The position numbers and the translations under genes are program-made. The notes under the pieces were generated by a model. That model saw nothing but the letters and a program-made list of their open reading frames with translations, searched no databases and was not told the DNA's origin. 64,000 bases of DNA from positions 62,001 through 126,000 of the forward strand of contig JAAVHJ010000076.1 in assembly GCA_014799805.1 (NCBI GenBank), written 5' to 3'. The stretch comes from Ruminococcus sp. (GTDB taxonomy: Bacteria; Bacillota; Clostridia; Oscillospirales; Ruminococcaceae). Shown here piece by piece: positions 36,624-45,472 of the stretch (positions within the stretch are counted from its first letter, which is position 1; the number at the start of each line of letters is the position of its first letter).

Positions 36624-37550
36624 ATGAATCAAAAATTAACAAATATTGGAATTGTGGCTTTGATTGCGTTATTATGCTGTATTCTTTGGGGGAGTGCTTT
36701 TTCTGGTGTGAAATTAGGCTATGCACAAATGCAGATTTCACAAAATGACTGGGCATCACAAATGCTGTTTGCAGGGATAAGATTTTTTCTTGCAGGATTA
36801 ATGGCTTTATTTGCAGGAAGCATTGCAGGAAAAAAATTATTATTTCCTGAAAAAAAAACAATTCCCAAAATTGGAATTATCAGCTTATTTCAGACAATAT
36901 TGCAGTATTTTTTTTATTATATCGGCTTGGCACATACAACAGGTGTCAAAGCATCTATTATCGTTGCAGCAAATGTTTTTGTAGCAATTTTAATTGCAGG
37001 CATATTAAAACAAGAAATAGTAATTACTAAAAAAATCATAGGCTGTATGATTGGCTTTGCAGGAATTATTCTTGTAAATTTTTCTTCTGATATGGATTTG
37101 CATGTCAATTTATTAGGCGATGGATTTATTTTGCTTTGTACAATTGCAAGCGGTTTTTCCAGTGTTTTTATGAAAATCTACACAAAACAAGGCGAAAATC
37201 CAGTTTTATTAAGCGGTTGGCAATTTACATTTGGCGGAGCTGTTATGTGGCTGATTGGCATACTTGCTGGAGGAAATTTATTTATGACAAATAAAGCTTT
37301 TATCATTTTAATTTATTTGGCATTTGTATCTGCCTGTGCGTATTCGCTTTGGGCAATATTATTAAAATATAATCCTGTGTCAAAAGTAACTGTATTTGGA
37401 TTTTTAAACCCTTTGTGTGGTGTTATTATTTCTAGTATCGTATTACATGAAACAGGGGTTTTTAATTGGCAAGGCATAACAGCTTTAATTTTAGTATGCA
37501 CAGGTATTTTTATTGTAAATTTTGAGAAAAAAAAGGAGAATAATTTATGA
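36624..37550 (+). CDS. EamA/DMT-family transporter
   Basis: A 308-residue protein with ten membrane segments in two EamA repeats. Markers are WGSAFSGVKLG near the N-terminus and the GFLNPLCGVIISSIVL stretch near the end of the second repeat. These transporters move amino acids, nucleobases or other metabolites, usually outward. Start ATG with AGAGGAGA upstream. It overlaps the lipoprotein gene by four bases, so the two are co-transcribed. Confidence 0.88.
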   Translation: MNQKLTNIGIVALIALLCCILWGSAFSGVKLGYAQMQISQNDWASQMLFAGIRFFLAGLMALFAGSIAGKKLLFPEKKTIPKIGIISLFQTILQYFFYYIGLAHTTGVKASIIVAANVFVAILIAGILKQEIVITKKIIGCMIGFAGIILVNFSSDMDLHVNLLGDGFILLCTIASGFSSVFMKIYTKQGENPVLLSGWQFTFGGAVMWLIGILAGGNLFMTNKAFIILIYLAFVSACAYSLWAILLKYNPVSKVTVFGFLNPLCGVIISSIVLHETGVFNWQGITALILVCTGIFIVNFEKKKENNL

Positions 37551-38428
37551 AAAAAATTTTAATGGCTTGTTTGTTAGCAAGTATCGTATTAACAGGCTGT
37601 AGTAAATCCAATACAGATATTCCAACTAGTTTAGAAGACGAATCAGAACAGGAACAGTCGGAAACACAGTCAACAACAGAACCAGTGCCAAGAAATTTAT
37701 ATTATATTACAAGTAATCATACACAGGATATTTCTGGTTTAAATGCTTTTGTAGATAAAATTAAAACAGATGGCTATGAATTTCATGAAATTACAATTTC
37801 AGAACTTCCTGAAGATGCAGAAGCTGTGATATATAATTCACCTGAAGAAGATATGACTTCTGAAGAATATGCAATATTAGATAATTACATGAATACTGGC
37901 GGTCATATGCTGATATTACTTCCTGCTTCTGAGAGTGAAACAAGATATAAATATCTTGGCAGATTATTAGAACAATTTTATATTAGACTGGATTATGATT
38001 TAATTACAGATAATGCAAATGCACAAGATAATAATTATATTCAAATACAGGCAATTAATTATCCTGATAGATTTGTATTTACAGATAATTCTATGGAAAA
38101 CGGCATTGTATATTTAAGAAATTCCAGAAGTTTTCATCATATGCCACAAGGAGAAAATACATATTATGACTCTATGTTGCAAAGTTTTGAAACGGCAATT
38201 GGAACGCCTTGGGGTGGAATACAAGACGACCCTGAAACTTATGAAGAAGAAAATTTGCCTGTGATGATTTATTGTCGTGAGGAAGAACGAAATAATGCTT
38301 GTCTGATTGCAATGGGAAGTTCTGATTTTTTACTAGATGAAAATTATGAAGATACATTCGCAAAATCTGCTCAGAATTGGGCATATAGTGCGATTGATTG
38401 GCTTTATAATTATTCTCGTATTTACTAA
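37547..38428 (+). CDS. Lipoprotein with GldG-like alpha/beta domain
   Basis: A 293-residue lipoprotein: signal peptide with lipobox LTGC, an acidic Ser/Thr/Glu linker, then a domain resembling the soluble part of GldG-type ABC auxiliary proteins (NLYYITSN, GYEFHEITISELPEDAEAVI, YMNTGGHMLILLP). In GldG systems this domain accompanies an ABC transporter, but here the partner gene is a DMT transporter. Role unknown. ATG overlaps the stop of the transporter gene. Confidence 0.68.
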   Translation: MKKILMACLLASIVLTGCSKSNTDIPTSLEDESEQEQSETQSTTEPVPRNLYYITSNHTQDISGLNAFVDKIKTDGYEFHEITISELPEDAEAVIYNSPEEDMTSEEYAILDNYMNTGGHMLILLPASESETRYKYLGRLLEQFYIRLDYDLITDNANAQDNNYIQIQAINYPDRFVFTDNSMENGIVYLRNSRSFHHMPQGENTYYDSMLQSFETAIGTPWGGIQDDPETYEEENLPVMIYCREEERNNACLIAMGSSDFLLDENYEDTFAKSAQNWAYSAIDWLYNYSRIY

Positions 38429-38437
38429 ATAATTTAT

Positions 38438-38473
38438 AAAAAACGGCTTTGATTTTTTCAAAGCCGTTTTTTT
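38438..38473. terminator. Bidirectional terminator
   Basis: A perfect 13-bp stem AAAACGGCTTTGA / TCAAAGCCGTTTT with T-runs on both strands, between the convergent lipoprotein and dockerin genes. Confidence 0.92.
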
Positions 38474-38496
38474 ATTAATTAAATATTTAAATTATT

Positions 38497-39837
38497 TTAA
38501 GAAATTAATTCATTCCAATCAACAGTATGTCCTGAACCTGTTAAGGCTGAATATTGCAAGATAAAAGTCGCATCAGAAGCATCTAATTCTGAACCGTCCT
38601 GTCCTGAATTTTTGGATTCACCATTCACATCGCCTAAAAAATATGCAAAATTTTCCATTGTGTTATCTGTATTATCTGTTAAATAATAGTCATTGCCCGC
38701 ACCACGTTCCGCAGAATATATTAAAATAATTGTCGCATCTTCTGCGTCGACAACACCATCACGATTCACATCGCCTTTTTGTCCAATATAATATGTTAAA
38801 GCAACTTGTTGATTGGCATCGTTTTCAAGAGGCACTCCGCTAACAGTTAAAAAATTTTCACTTGTGACAACTGGTGTTTTTGAATAAATACTTTCGGGAT
38901 TTCCAGCAGTGAATGTTTCCAGCAAATTGGACACATTTTCTGTGATTTCATCTTCACCATAACGAAAAACAATTTCTGGTAAAAAATCTTCTACAGAAAA
39001 ATCAGTCGTATCATGTGAATACCGAAAACAATTCATAGATTCTGAATTTATCACTTCTGTCTGTATAATGGGATTTGTTTCAGCAATAACAATTTCAAGT
39101 GGTTTTAGAGTTGGAACAAGACTGTTGTAAACACTGATATATTTACCAGGATTTTCTTCATCGGGAATGCTGTCATCACTGGTAAGATAAGTCGAACCAA
39201 CAACAAAACTATCTTTTACCACAAAATTTATTGGGTAAATACCAGCTGATGTTTCTGGTGCAATCTGCATATCAAAATCTACAAAACTTAATTCATCAGA
39301 ACTACTGCCGAAAAATTCTGCTGACCAAGTTTCTTGATTTTTTAAATCATATTGCCATGTTGCAGTAAAAAGCAATTCCTGTATATTGGCATCAAAAGCA
39401 TAACTTCCAGTTTCATAACGATTCATGCTGTTGATTCTGCCAAAACAGAACGGTTTGAATCTAGTAGAAAAACTTGTGCCATCAGATAATATAAACTCTT
39501 GTGCTTCCTCATATGCATAAGAAACTGGTGTCTGGAATGTTTCTTTTTGAAATATAATATTTTCATTTTCAGATTGCAGAACAGCAGAAATATAGGACAA
39601 ATCTGCATAATCTGCTTCAATATACATGCCAGCATGTATTGTTGTGCCATTTTTAGCCTGTTCTGGGCTAATATAAATTTTATTCGGATTATCTTTAGAA
39701 ATATAACCGCCAGTCATGCTCCGTAAACTAAATGTAATTTCATCTGCACTATGATAAGCACTATGTACAGGCATTGCATTTGTTAAACCAGATAAACATA
39801 ATGCAATTGCAGGAATTTTAAAAATGATTTTTTTCAT
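38497..39837 (-). CDS. Secreted dockerin-containing protein
   Basis: A 446-residue exported protein. Signal peptide (1-27), a 300-residue beta-rich region of unknown fold that may be a divergent cohesin-like or beta-sandwich module, then a C-terminal dockerin (about 345-440). The first calcium loop is canonical (GDVNRDGVVDAEDA); the second is split by about seven inserted residues (GDVNGESKNSGQDGSELDASDA). Dockerins bind cohesins in cellulosome-type assemblies, so the protein is probably attached to a scaffold or the cell surface. No cohesin scaffold is in the window. ATG with AAGAGGT upstream. Confidence 0.85.
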   Translation of the reverse strand: MKKIIFKIPAIALCLSGLTNAMPVHSAYHSADEITFSLRSMTGGYISKDNPNKIYISPEQAKNGTTIHAGMYIEADYADLSYISAVLQSENENIIFQKETFQTPVSYAYEEAQEFILSDGTSFSTRFKPFCFGRINSMNRYETGSYAFDANIQELLFTATWQYDLKNQETWSAEFFGSSSDELSFVDFDMQIAPETSAGIYPINFVVKDSFVVGSTYLTSDDSIPDEENPGKYISVYNSLVPTLKPLEIVIAETNPIIQTEVINSESMNCFRYSHDTTDFSVEDFLPEIVFRYGEDEITENVSNLLETFTAGNPESIYSKTPVVTSENFLTVSGVPLENDANQQVALTYYIGQKGDVNRDGVVDAEDATIILIYSAERGAGNDYYLTDNTDNTMENFAYFLGDVNGESKNSGQDGSELDASDATFILQYSALTGSGHTVDWNELIS

Positions 39838-39896
39838 GATATAACCTCTTTTATTCAGATTTTTTTCCAGATTTTTTTAGATATTTATTTTATTAT

Positions 39897-39925
39897 ATTA
39901 TATCACAAAAAAAAAGGCTTGTCAA
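39897..39925 (-). promoter_or_regulatory. Promoter of the dockerin gene
   Basis: On the minus strand TTGACA (39920-39925), 17-bp spacer containing a T-run, TATAAT (39897-39902). Confidence 0.78.
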
Positions 39926-40025
39926 GTTCAAAAATCTTCCCAAACAGGGAATATGAAATTACAATGATATGGTTTTTGAATTTTATGCACAGGATAATAC
40001 ACGAAATCTTTTAAAAAATGATTCA

Positions 40026-40496
40026 TCAATTTAAAACTAAAAATCCTACTGTAAGATAAGTTGCAAAAGCTGTCCATAAAAAATAAGGCAAATTAAGCAA
40101 TGCTGCAGATTTTTTGATTTTCCAGAAATAAATTAGCATGATAATAATTAATATATCAAGTATAAAAATAATTACTGTTGCTCCAATAAGGGATTTGCAT
40201 CGAAAAAATACAGGACTCCAAAGAAAATTGACAAATAACTGTGCTACATAAATTCCAAATGCTATTTTTTTGTTAGCATGTTTTGCTTCAGAAATTAAAT
40301 AGATTGATATGCCCATAAGTGCATATAAAATCCCCCATGCAACTGGAAAAAGCCAACCTGGTGGTGCAAATGGTGGTTGATTGAGCGATTGATAAAAAGT
40401 TTTAAAATTTTTTCCTGAAACAATGCCAGATAATGCACCTATTAATTCTGTGCCAATGATAAAAATAAATAAATTAGTTAATTTTTGCTTTTTTAT
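40026..40496 (-). CDS. tspO: TspO/MBR family protein
   Basis: A five-helix membrane protein of the TspO family, which binds porphyrins and other hydrophobic ligands. Markers are LNQPPFAPPGWLFPVAWGIL and FLWSPVFF. The frame is open to 40586, but AAGAAGGAA at 40502-40510 points to the ATA codon at 40496 as start; no ATG, GTG or TTG lies in frame between that site and the conserved core. Starting there gives 156 residues, the family length. Either ATA is used, or the upstream ATG pair without a ribosome binding site is. An error in one base is the third option. Confidence 0.82.
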   Translation of the reverse strand: MKKQKLTNLFIFIIGTELIGALSGIVSGKNFKTFYQSLNQPPFAPPGWLFPVAWGILYALMGISIYLISEAKHANKKIAFGIYVAQLFVNFLWSPVFFRCKSLIGATVIIFILDILIIIMLIYFWKIKKSAALLNLPYFLWTAFATYLTVGFLVLN

Positions 40497-40575
40497 AAAA
40501 ATTCCTTCTTTCTGTATGATTTTATATAATATATGCAATTTATTATATTTTATTACTAATATGCATGAAATTATC

Positions 40576-40614
40576 AAAAACATCAACGGTAAATTAAAAT
40601 CCGTTGATGTTTTT
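40576..40614 (-). terminator. Terminator of the Bce module
   Basis: A perfect 14-bp stem (40576-40589 and 40601-40614), with T-runs on both strands, just after the BceB-like permease gene. Confidence 0.88.
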
Positions 40615-40626
40615 AATATATTTATT

Positions 40627-42663
40627 TTAATTTTTGGTTTTAATAATATTTTTACTGCAAAAATAAGTGATTAAAAAATATCCGCCATAAATTAATAAAA
40701 TAATCACACATGTTGAAAAAATAGATTCTGTTAATTTTGTTGTGCCGAATACTTCTAATATAATAGTAGAAAATTTCATGCCAAATATAGAATGAATACT
40801 TGCTAATACTAATGGCAATAAGAAAAAGATACCAGTTTGTGCAAATAATGATTTAGAAATATCAGATTCTTCTACACCGATTTTTCTTAACATAGTATAT
40901 CTGGAAATACTGTCAACACTATCAGAAAGTTGTTTCAATGCCAGAATCACACCACAGGAAATTAAAAATACTAAGCCTATATAAAGCCCTAAAAATGTTA
41001 CAATTGCTCCAAGTCCTATGGTTGCCTCTGAAATATCAATTTTCGTATTTGCACTAATATAAAAGCCGTCTTTTTGTTCTTGAGATAATCCTTTTACAAC
41101 AGAATTATAATTTTCTATAAAAATTTTTTCGATATTATTTTTATCTTCTTTGGAATCAGCTTTATAATTTCCGATAAGATAATTAGAACTTTTACAATTT
41201 TCATCAACTGCATTATCAGGAACAATAAATATACCTGCATTGATTGGCTGTGATGAAATATCAATAAATCCGTCCTGACAGGCATCATATTTAGATTTTA
41301 AAACATTCCCAAACACTGTAATTTCATCATTAGTATTTAAATATTCATCATAGACAGCCTTTGAAGAATTATAATTGCAAATAATCATAAATTCATCATC
41401 ATTTAGTGAAATTTTTTCTCTGCCATACAGCTCCATTAATATATTATAATCACTTAATTTGACAAGTGGTTCTTTCACATAAAAATCTAACAGTGGGAAA
41501 ACTTCTCTTATTGCATCACAGTTTTCACCAAAAAAAGTTTCCATTGTGAAATTTTCATCTAAATAATCATAAAAATTTACATAATCTGCAACATGTGCAG
41601 TCATATCATAGCCCAAACTTGCATAAATTTCCTCAATATTTCCAGTTGTGGCTGTTTCTGTTTCCCTGTATTCTATCTCAAAATCTGCGGGACAAAGTTC
41701 TTTTAAATTCGCATTCATAGAATTTCTAATAGACAAAGCAGAAGATAATGCACAGATTGTAATAAATAACATTAAGCAAATCACACTCATGGATAAAACT
41801 GTTGTATTGACTTTACTGCTGATTTGTCTGAATGTAAAGCTATTTAAATTTTTATAATACATTTTTTTCATCGACATGACAACTCGTAATAGCATACCAG
41901 ATACAGACCAGAAAATGAAAACTGTTGTCACTAAACCAATTGCAATCATGATTAAAAATTTCTTTTGGTCTAATTGATTAAAATTCCAGCCGACTTGATA
42001 ATAAGCAAATCCAAGCCCTGCTACTGAAAGCAGAAAAATCAATACACATAAAATAGGTGATTTTAATTTAATATTTTCTGTTTTTTTACCAGATTGAATT
42101 AAATCTATTAATTTTAATTTTGTGATAATCATGCTATTAAAAATCATAACAACTAAATACATGATAGCAAAATATAATACTGTCTTGCCAATCGCTTCAC
42201 TGGAAATTGAAAATTTATAAGCTGACATGTCTGCTTCAAATAAATTCACTACCAAAGCACTCATTAATTGTGATAATCCAATGCCAACTAATAAACCTAC
42301 TCCCAGAGAACCAATGCCAATAATAATTGTTTCTATTAATAAAATAGCTGAAATTTTACCTTTGCCCATACCTAGAATTAAATATAATGCAAATTCTTTA
42401 TTTCGTCGTTTCATTAAAAACCGACTTGCATAGACAATTAATAAACCTAATACAATTGCAACAAAAATACTCACACTAGATAATACACTAGTTAATAATT
42501 CTATTACATCTGTTCGGCTATCCATTACTTGCAAATAACTTGCTTGTGTACCGATTGCATTAAATACATAAAATACAGAAACACCTATAATTAGCGTGAA
42601 AAAATAAATTGCATAATCCCGTAAACTTTTACGGATATTATTAACAGAGAGTTTAAAGAGCAT
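40627..42663 (-). CDS. BceB-like ABC permease (FtsX family)
   Basis: A 678-residue permease with about ten membrane segments and one large extracellular domain (about residues 315-545) between segments 7 and 8, the BceB layout. In known modules this domain recognises antimicrobial peptides such as bacitracin and the permease both signals to the kinase and removes the peptide from its lipid target. The gene overlaps the ATPase gene by 11 bases. Start ATG with GAGAG upstream inside the ATPase gene. Target peptide unknown. Confidence 0.88.
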   Translation of the reverse strand: MLFKLSVNNIRKSLRDYAIYFFTLIIGVSVFYVFNAIGTQASYLQVMDSRTDVIELLTSVLSSVSIFVAIVLGLLIVYASRFLMKRRNKEFALYLILGMGKGKISAILLIETIIIGIGSLGVGLLVGIGLSQLMSALVVNLFEADMSAYKFSISSEAIGKTVLYFAIMYLVVMIFNSMIITKLKLIDLIQSGKKTENIKLKSPILCVLIFLLSVAGLGFAYYQVGWNFNQLDQKKFLIMIAIGLVTTVFIFWSVSGMLLRVVMSMKKMYYKNLNSFTFRQISSKVNTTVLSMSVICLMLFITICALSSALSIRNSMNANLKELCPADFEIEYRETETATTGNIEEIYASLGYDMTAHVADYVNFYDYLDENFTMETFFGENCDAIREVFPLLDFYVKEPLVKLSDYNILMELYGREKISLNDDEFMIICNYNSSKAVYDEYLNTNDEITVFGNVLKSKYDACQDGFIDISSQPINAGIFIVPDNAVDENCKSSNYLIGNYKADSKEDKNNIEKIFIENYNSVVKGLSQEQKDGFYISANTKIDISEATIGLGAIVTFLGLYIGLVFLISCGVILALKQLSDSVDSISRYTMLRKIGVEESDISKSLFAQTGIFFLLPLVLASIHSIFGMKFSTIILEVFGTTKLTESIFSTCVIILLIYGGYFLITYFCSKNIIKTKN

Positions 42664-43417
42664 CGCTCACATCACCCCCTAGCAGTGTTACGACATTAAT
42701 AATTTTATTAAAAAATACTTTTCTAGTGTCATGTGCTTTACTAATTTCATTAAAAATTTTGCCGTCTTTGATAAATATGACACGGCTGGCATAACTTGCT
42801 GTAAAGCTATCATGTGTGACCATCATAATAGTTGCTTTATAATCATGATTTAAATACTGAAATCTTTCTAACAGCATTTTTGCTGATTTAGAATCTAATG
42901 CCCCTGTTGGCTCATCTGCAAGAATTAATTTCGGATTCGTTACAATTGCCCTTGCAGAAGCAACTCTTTGTTTTTGACCGCCTGACATTTGATAGGGATA
43001 TTTTTGCAAAATTTCTGTAATACCTAATTGTTGTGCAACATTTCTAACAGATTTGTCAATCATACTGGCAGGAATTTTTTTAATCGATAACGCAAGGGAA
43101 ATATTTTCATAAGCCGTTAGTGTGTCCAATAAATTAAAATCTTGAAAAATAAAGCCTAATTTTTCACGCCTGAATTGATTTAAATGCTTGCCTTTCAGTG
43201 TTGTAATATCTGTATTCTCCAGATAAATATGCCCTGCTGTGACACGGTCAATGGTAGAAATGCAATTTAACAAAGTAGTTTTTCCACTGCCTGACGCTCC
43301 CATAATTGCGACAAATTCGCCCTCCTCGACTGTAAAAGAAATATCATTAATTGCTTTGGTAAGACTAGATTTATTACCATAATATTTCTCAATTTGCTGT
43401 ATTTTTAATAAATCCAT
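42653..43417 (-). CDS. BceA-like ABC ATPase
   Basis: A 254-residue ATP-binding subunit. Walker A GASGSGKT, signature MSGGQKQR, Walker B LILADEPTGAL and the following D-loop are intact. It belongs to the FtsE/MacB/BceA group and pairs with the overlapping permease. Start ATG with AAAGGAG upstream, transcribed from the BceR-type promoter in the gap to the kinase gene. Confidence 0.92.
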   Translation of the reverse strand: MDLLKIQQIEKYYGNKSSLTKAINDISFTVEEGEFVAIMGASGSGKTTLLNCISTIDRVTAGHIYLENTDITTLKGKHLNQFRREKLGFIFQDFNLLDTLTAYENISLALSIKKIPASMIDKSVRNVAQQLGITEILQKYPYQMSGGQKQRVASARAIVTNPKLILADEPTGALDSKSAKMLLERFQYLNHDYKATIMMVTHDSFTASYASRVIFIKDGKIFNEISKAHDTRKVFFNKIINVVTLLGGDVSDAL

Positions 43418-43442
43418 AATTAACAGCTCCTTTCTGAATATT

Positions 43443-43505
43443 ATTATACAGCATTTTTTTTAACTTGTCGCTATTTTAATCTTACAGAACATTACAGTTT
43501 TGTAA
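43443..43505 (-). promoter_or_regulatory. BceR-type operator and promoter of the ABC genes
   Basis: On the minus strand TTACAAAACTGTAA (43492-43505) fits the known BceR box TNACA-N4-TGTAA exactly. Downstream lie a weak -35 (GCGACA), 17-bp spacer and TATAAT (43443-43448). A weak -35 next to the box fits activation by the neighbouring response regulator. Confidence 0.78.
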
Positions 43506-43515
43506 GATTAGAATT

Positions 43516-44520
43516 TTAAAATTTTAGAAAATTATTTTTTCCAAATATAATCATAATTTCAGTAAATTTATCTTGTTCTGATTCTGCCAGAATACAATGC
43601 CCTAATTTATCACATAATTTTTTTATAATATATAAGCCCATGCCTGTAGATTTGGCATACATGCGACCATTTTCGCCAGTAAAAGATTTTTCAAAAATAT
43701 ACGGCAAATCACTTTCAGGAATTCCAATGCCATTATCTCGAAAATGTAAGATTTGCTGATTGGGTAAATCTTCTATGAAAATTAATATTTCAGGTTCACG
43801 CTTCGACGAAAAATATTTCAAACTATTGCCCATTAATTGCCCTAGTATATAGGCAAGCCATTTACTATCTGTCATAATAGTAACATCTAAATTTTCTGTT
43901 TTAAGATTCACATTTCTTTGCTGTAAATCTTCACGGTTTTTAATCGCAATATCTGCAAAAATTCGTTTGACAGAAACTTCTTTGATAATATAATCTTTTT
44001 CAGCATTTTCACTTCTGGCATAATATAATACATTTTCTATATCATTATCAATTCTTTGCAACTGTTCAGAATATTTCCTATTATTATCATTATGACACAT
44101 CAATTGCAAGCTTGCCACGGGTAATTTAATTTCATGCACCCATAATTCAATATATTCACGAAATTCTATATTCTGGTGACGATATTCCGCAATATGTTCA
44201 CACATTGATTTATTAGATTCCTGTAATGCTTCAAATAATACTTGTCCATCATAAAAATTAGGTGATTCTATCATTTCAGAAATTAAATATTTTTTATCCA
44301 GTTCGTTCAGACAAGTTTTTAATTTATCATAATAATTTTTTCTTCTGAAAAATTCCCATAGTTCTATCACAATAACTGCAAATAATATAATAATATTTAA
44401 AATAACAATTGTCTGTAAACTAATTTTAAACGCTAGCATAAAAATTAATAATAATACACCCATAAAAATATAAATAAAATATATCACTAATCTATCTTTT
44501 AAAAAATCTAATACACTCAT
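43516..44520 (-). CDS. BceS-like intramembrane-sensing histidine kinase
   Basis: A 334-residue kinase: two membrane helices (about 11-55) with almost no extracellular loop, a HisKA-like helix with the phospho-His in WVHEIKLPVA, and a HATPase domain with RDNGIGIPESD and STGMGLYI. Kinases of this type do not bind the peptide themselves but are driven by the BceAB-type transporter. Overlaps the regulator gene by four bases. Confidence 0.92.
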   Translation of the reverse strand: MSVLDFLKDRLVIYFIYIFMGVLLLIFMLAFKISLQTIVILNIIILFAVIVIELWEFFRRKNYYDKLKTCLNELDKKYLISEMIESPNFYDGQVLFEALQESNKSMCEHIAEYRHQNIEFREYIELWVHEIKLPVASLQLMCHNDNNRKYSEQLQRIDNDIENVLYYARSENAEKDYIIKEVSVKRIFADIAIKNREDLQQRNVNLKTENLDVTIMTDSKWLAYILGQLMGNSLKYFSSKREPEILIFIEDLPNQQILHFRDNGIGIPESDLPYIFEKSFTGENGRMYAKSTGMGLYIIKKLCDKLGHCILAESEQDKFTEIMIIFGKNNFLKF

Positions 44521-45179
44521 GTTAAAATATATCCTTGTTTTTTTCTTGTTTCAATTGCATCAGGCAACCCAAATTCGGCTAATTTTGCTCTCAATCTGCT
44601 AATATTAACTGACAATGCATTATCATTGATAAATTCGTCATTATCCCATAAAGCTGTCATTAATTCATTGCGTGTCACAATTCGCCCTTGGGCATCTAGC
44701 AATAACTGAAAAATAATCATCTCATTTTTGGTTAATACTTGTTCAGCATTATTTTTGATTAAACTGCCTTTTACAGTACTAACTTGTATATCATGATAAT
44801 TCTGCACAGGACTTAATTTTGCATAGCGTTTCAAAACAGCTGAAATTCGTAATACTAAAACAGTCGGATGATAAGGCTTTGTAATATAATCATCTGCTCC
44901 ATAACTCATAGATAATACTTCATCAAGTTCAGAAGTTCGACTTGTTAGCATGATTACTGGAATATCACTGGATTTTCTAAAATCTTGTAATAAAATTTCT
45001 CCATTGACTTCAGGCAGATTAATATCTAATAAAATTAAATTTGCATTTGCCTGTAACATTTGCTGTAATATATCTTGAAATTTTGTTACACAAATTACTT
45101 CATAGCCGGAATTCTTTAGTAAAATTGCTAATTCTGTGCATAATACTTTATCATCTTCAATTACTAAAATTTTATTCAT
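44517..45179 (-). CDS. BceR-like OmpR-family response regulator
   Basis: A 220-residue regulator. The receiver domain has the acidic pair (IEDD), phosphoacceptor Asp in LILLDINLPEVNG and the Lys in TKPYHP; the C-terminal half is a winged helix of the OmpR type. It probably binds the TNACA-N4-TGTAA box upstream of the ABC genes. Start ATG with GGGAGAGGG upstream. First gene of the module. Confidence 0.93.
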   Translation of the reverse strand: MNKILVIEDDKVLCTELAILLKNSGYEVICVTKFQDILQQMLQANANLILLDINLPEVNGEILLQDFRKSSDIPVIMLTSRTSELDEVLSMSYGADDYITKPYHPTVLVLRISAVLKRYAKLSPVQNYHDIQVSTVKGSLIKNNAEQVLTKNEMIIFQLLLDAQGRIVTRNELMTALWDNDEFINDNALSVNISRLRAKLAEFGLPDAIETRKKQGYILT

Positions 45180-45222
45180 GTTACCCTCTCCCGTCGATTT
45201 TATTTTTCTATTTTTTTATCTT

Positions 45223-45251
45223 ATTTTAGCATAAGGGTTCTGTCCTGTCAA
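45223..45251 (-). promoter_or_regulatory. Promoter of the BceRS-like genes
   Basis: On the minus strand TTGACA (45246-45251), 17-bp spacer, TAAAAT (45223-45228). Its -35 lies in CTGTCAAG, the mirror of CTTGACAG at the divergent CRISPR promoter. Confidence 0.75.
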
Positions 45252-45281
45252 GGGAAAAAATATGAAATTCGTTCACTATAC

Positions 45282-45310
45282 TTGACAGAATTCATTTTTT
45301 ATGATATACT
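45282..45310 (+). promoter_or_regulatory. CRISPR leader promoter
   Basis: TTGACA (45282-45287), 17-bp spacer, TATACT (45305-45310). The predicted start near 45317 lies about 155 nt before the first repeat, so the whole leader would be transcribed. Confidence 0.8.
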
Positions 45311-45347
45311 ATTCTTGTAGGGTTGGAGTAGTTGCAAAGGATAGAGT

Positions 45348-45376
45348 CTTTTTTCCGCATATGCAGGAGTGAGCCT
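45348..45376 (+). repeat. CRISPR-repeat-like element in the leader
   Basis: This 29-bp stretch matches the array repeat at 22 of 29 positions without a gap (shared CTTTT start, CCGCAT, GTGA and GCCT or TCCT end). It starts 125 bp before the first repeat, about two repeat-spacer units. The 6-bp stem of the true repeat is broken here, so Cas6 processing is doubtful. Confidence 0.65.
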
Positions 45377-45472
45377 TTTGGATCGTAAGCTGACCTGTTA
45401 GGTCTTTGAAAAGTTAAAGAAAATTTGAGATGTGGTTTTTTATAAACCGCTATTTTTCACAACTTTTTTAGT

